This document shows, one piece after another, positions 6,888 to 7,118 of a DNA stretch of 7,118 nt. The number at the start of each line of letters is the position of its first letter. Positions within the stretch are counted from its first letter, which is position 1. The translations under genes and the position numbers were made by a program. Below the pieces are notes generated by a model. It had not been told where the DNA came from and did not search any database. It saw only the letters and a program-made list of their open reading frames with translations. This stretch comes from an uncultured beta proteobacterium (GTDB taxonomy: Bacteria; Pseudomonadota; Gammaproteobacteria; Burkholderiales; Burkholderiaceae_C), in contig CAJASG010000479.1 in the NCBI GenBank assembly GCA_903944555.1, forward strand, positions 1 through 7,118, read 5' to 3'.

Positions 6888-7118
6888 ATGCGAACGTCAG
6901 CACATGCTCCAATTCCCCTGCATTTTTTCGCCTTGACCGCTGACATGGGTGCATCCTATTTCACAGCGGCAATCGCGACCCTGTTGCTGTTTGGCGCAAA
7001 TTTGGTCCACGCAGCACCCGAGACGCGCAAAGTCAAGAAAGAGCCAATCCGACAACCAGTGGCCACGTCCAAAGGCGTAGACGGAGTGGCCGAGGCGCGC
7101 CTGATCGAGGTTTACAGC
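6888..7118 (+). CDS. Exported protein, probable L,D-transpeptidase (YkuD family), N-terminal part only
   Basis: The frame stays open from ATG 6888 to the end of the window (77 codons), so the gene is cut by the window edge. It begins with a signal sequence: a hydrophobic stretch at about 24-39 and VHA at 40-42, likely cleavage before APE. A Lys/Arg-rich segment follows, then AEARLIEVYS at the end. From memory this last motif matches the N-terminal helical region of large betaproteobacterial L,D-transpeptidases, which cross-link peptidoglycan or attach proteins to it. The catalytic YkuD Cys/His motif would lie outside the window, so the call is provisional. A second ATG at 6945 (Met20) would give a more standard 23-residue signal peptide and may be the true start; neither ATG has a clear SD. 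It sits 12 bp after the TPR gene, which supports co-expression. Confidence 0.6.
   Translation, partial: MRTSAHAPIPLHFFALTADMGASYFTAAIATLLLFGANLVHAAPETRKVKKEPIRQPVATSKGVDGVAEARLIEVYS

Overview
The window looks like ordinary chromosome from a betaproteobacterium, most likely Burkholderiales and probably Comamonadaceae (Rhodoferax, Polaromonas or Acidovorax relatives). This rests on the protein sequences as I recognise them (aspartokinase, short TilS, AccA, CysRS), on the gene order, and on a short dispersed-repeat-like segment inside tilS that resembles repeats I remember from Comamonadaceae genomes. The assignment is inference from memory; no search was run.

Layout. The left three quarters are one tightly packed minus-strand cluster, read right to left: cysS (cysteinyl-tRNA synthetase), an AlkA-type DNA-3-methyladenine glycosylase, accA (acetyl-CoA carboxylase carboxyltransferase alpha subunit), tilS (tRNA-Ile lysidine synthetase), lysC (aspartokinase) and a tRNA-Ser(GCU) gene. 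A strong hairpin with a T-tract at 42-80 closes the cluster. Gaps between genes are 61 bp or less, and cysS and the glycosylase gene share one base (TGATG). The first ~40 bases beyond the terminator hold only a small direct repeat.

A divergent intergenic region of about 180 bp (5578-5759) separates cysS from a plus-strand pair. The first gene encodes a secreted TPR protein with a Pro/Ala/Thr-rich linker and an NTF2/SnoaL-like C-terminal domain. Twelve bases after its stop begins an exported protein, cut by the window end, that looks like an L,D-transpeptidase (YkuD family) of the type carrying the same kind of C-terminal domain.

How the genes work together. The minus cluster is housekeeping: tRNA charging and modification (cysS, tilS, tRNA-Ser), alkylation repair, the first step of fatty-acid synthesis (accA) and the first step of the Lys/Thr/Met pathway (lysC). 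The genes share no single pathway and appear grouped as a conserved operon. The plus-strand pair is probably a cell-envelope unit acting in the periplasm. I saw no mobile element, CRISPR array or defence system. The most interesting items are the repeat-like segment translated inside tilS, the well-placed internal ribosome-binding site in lysC, and the TPR/L,D-transpeptidase pair.
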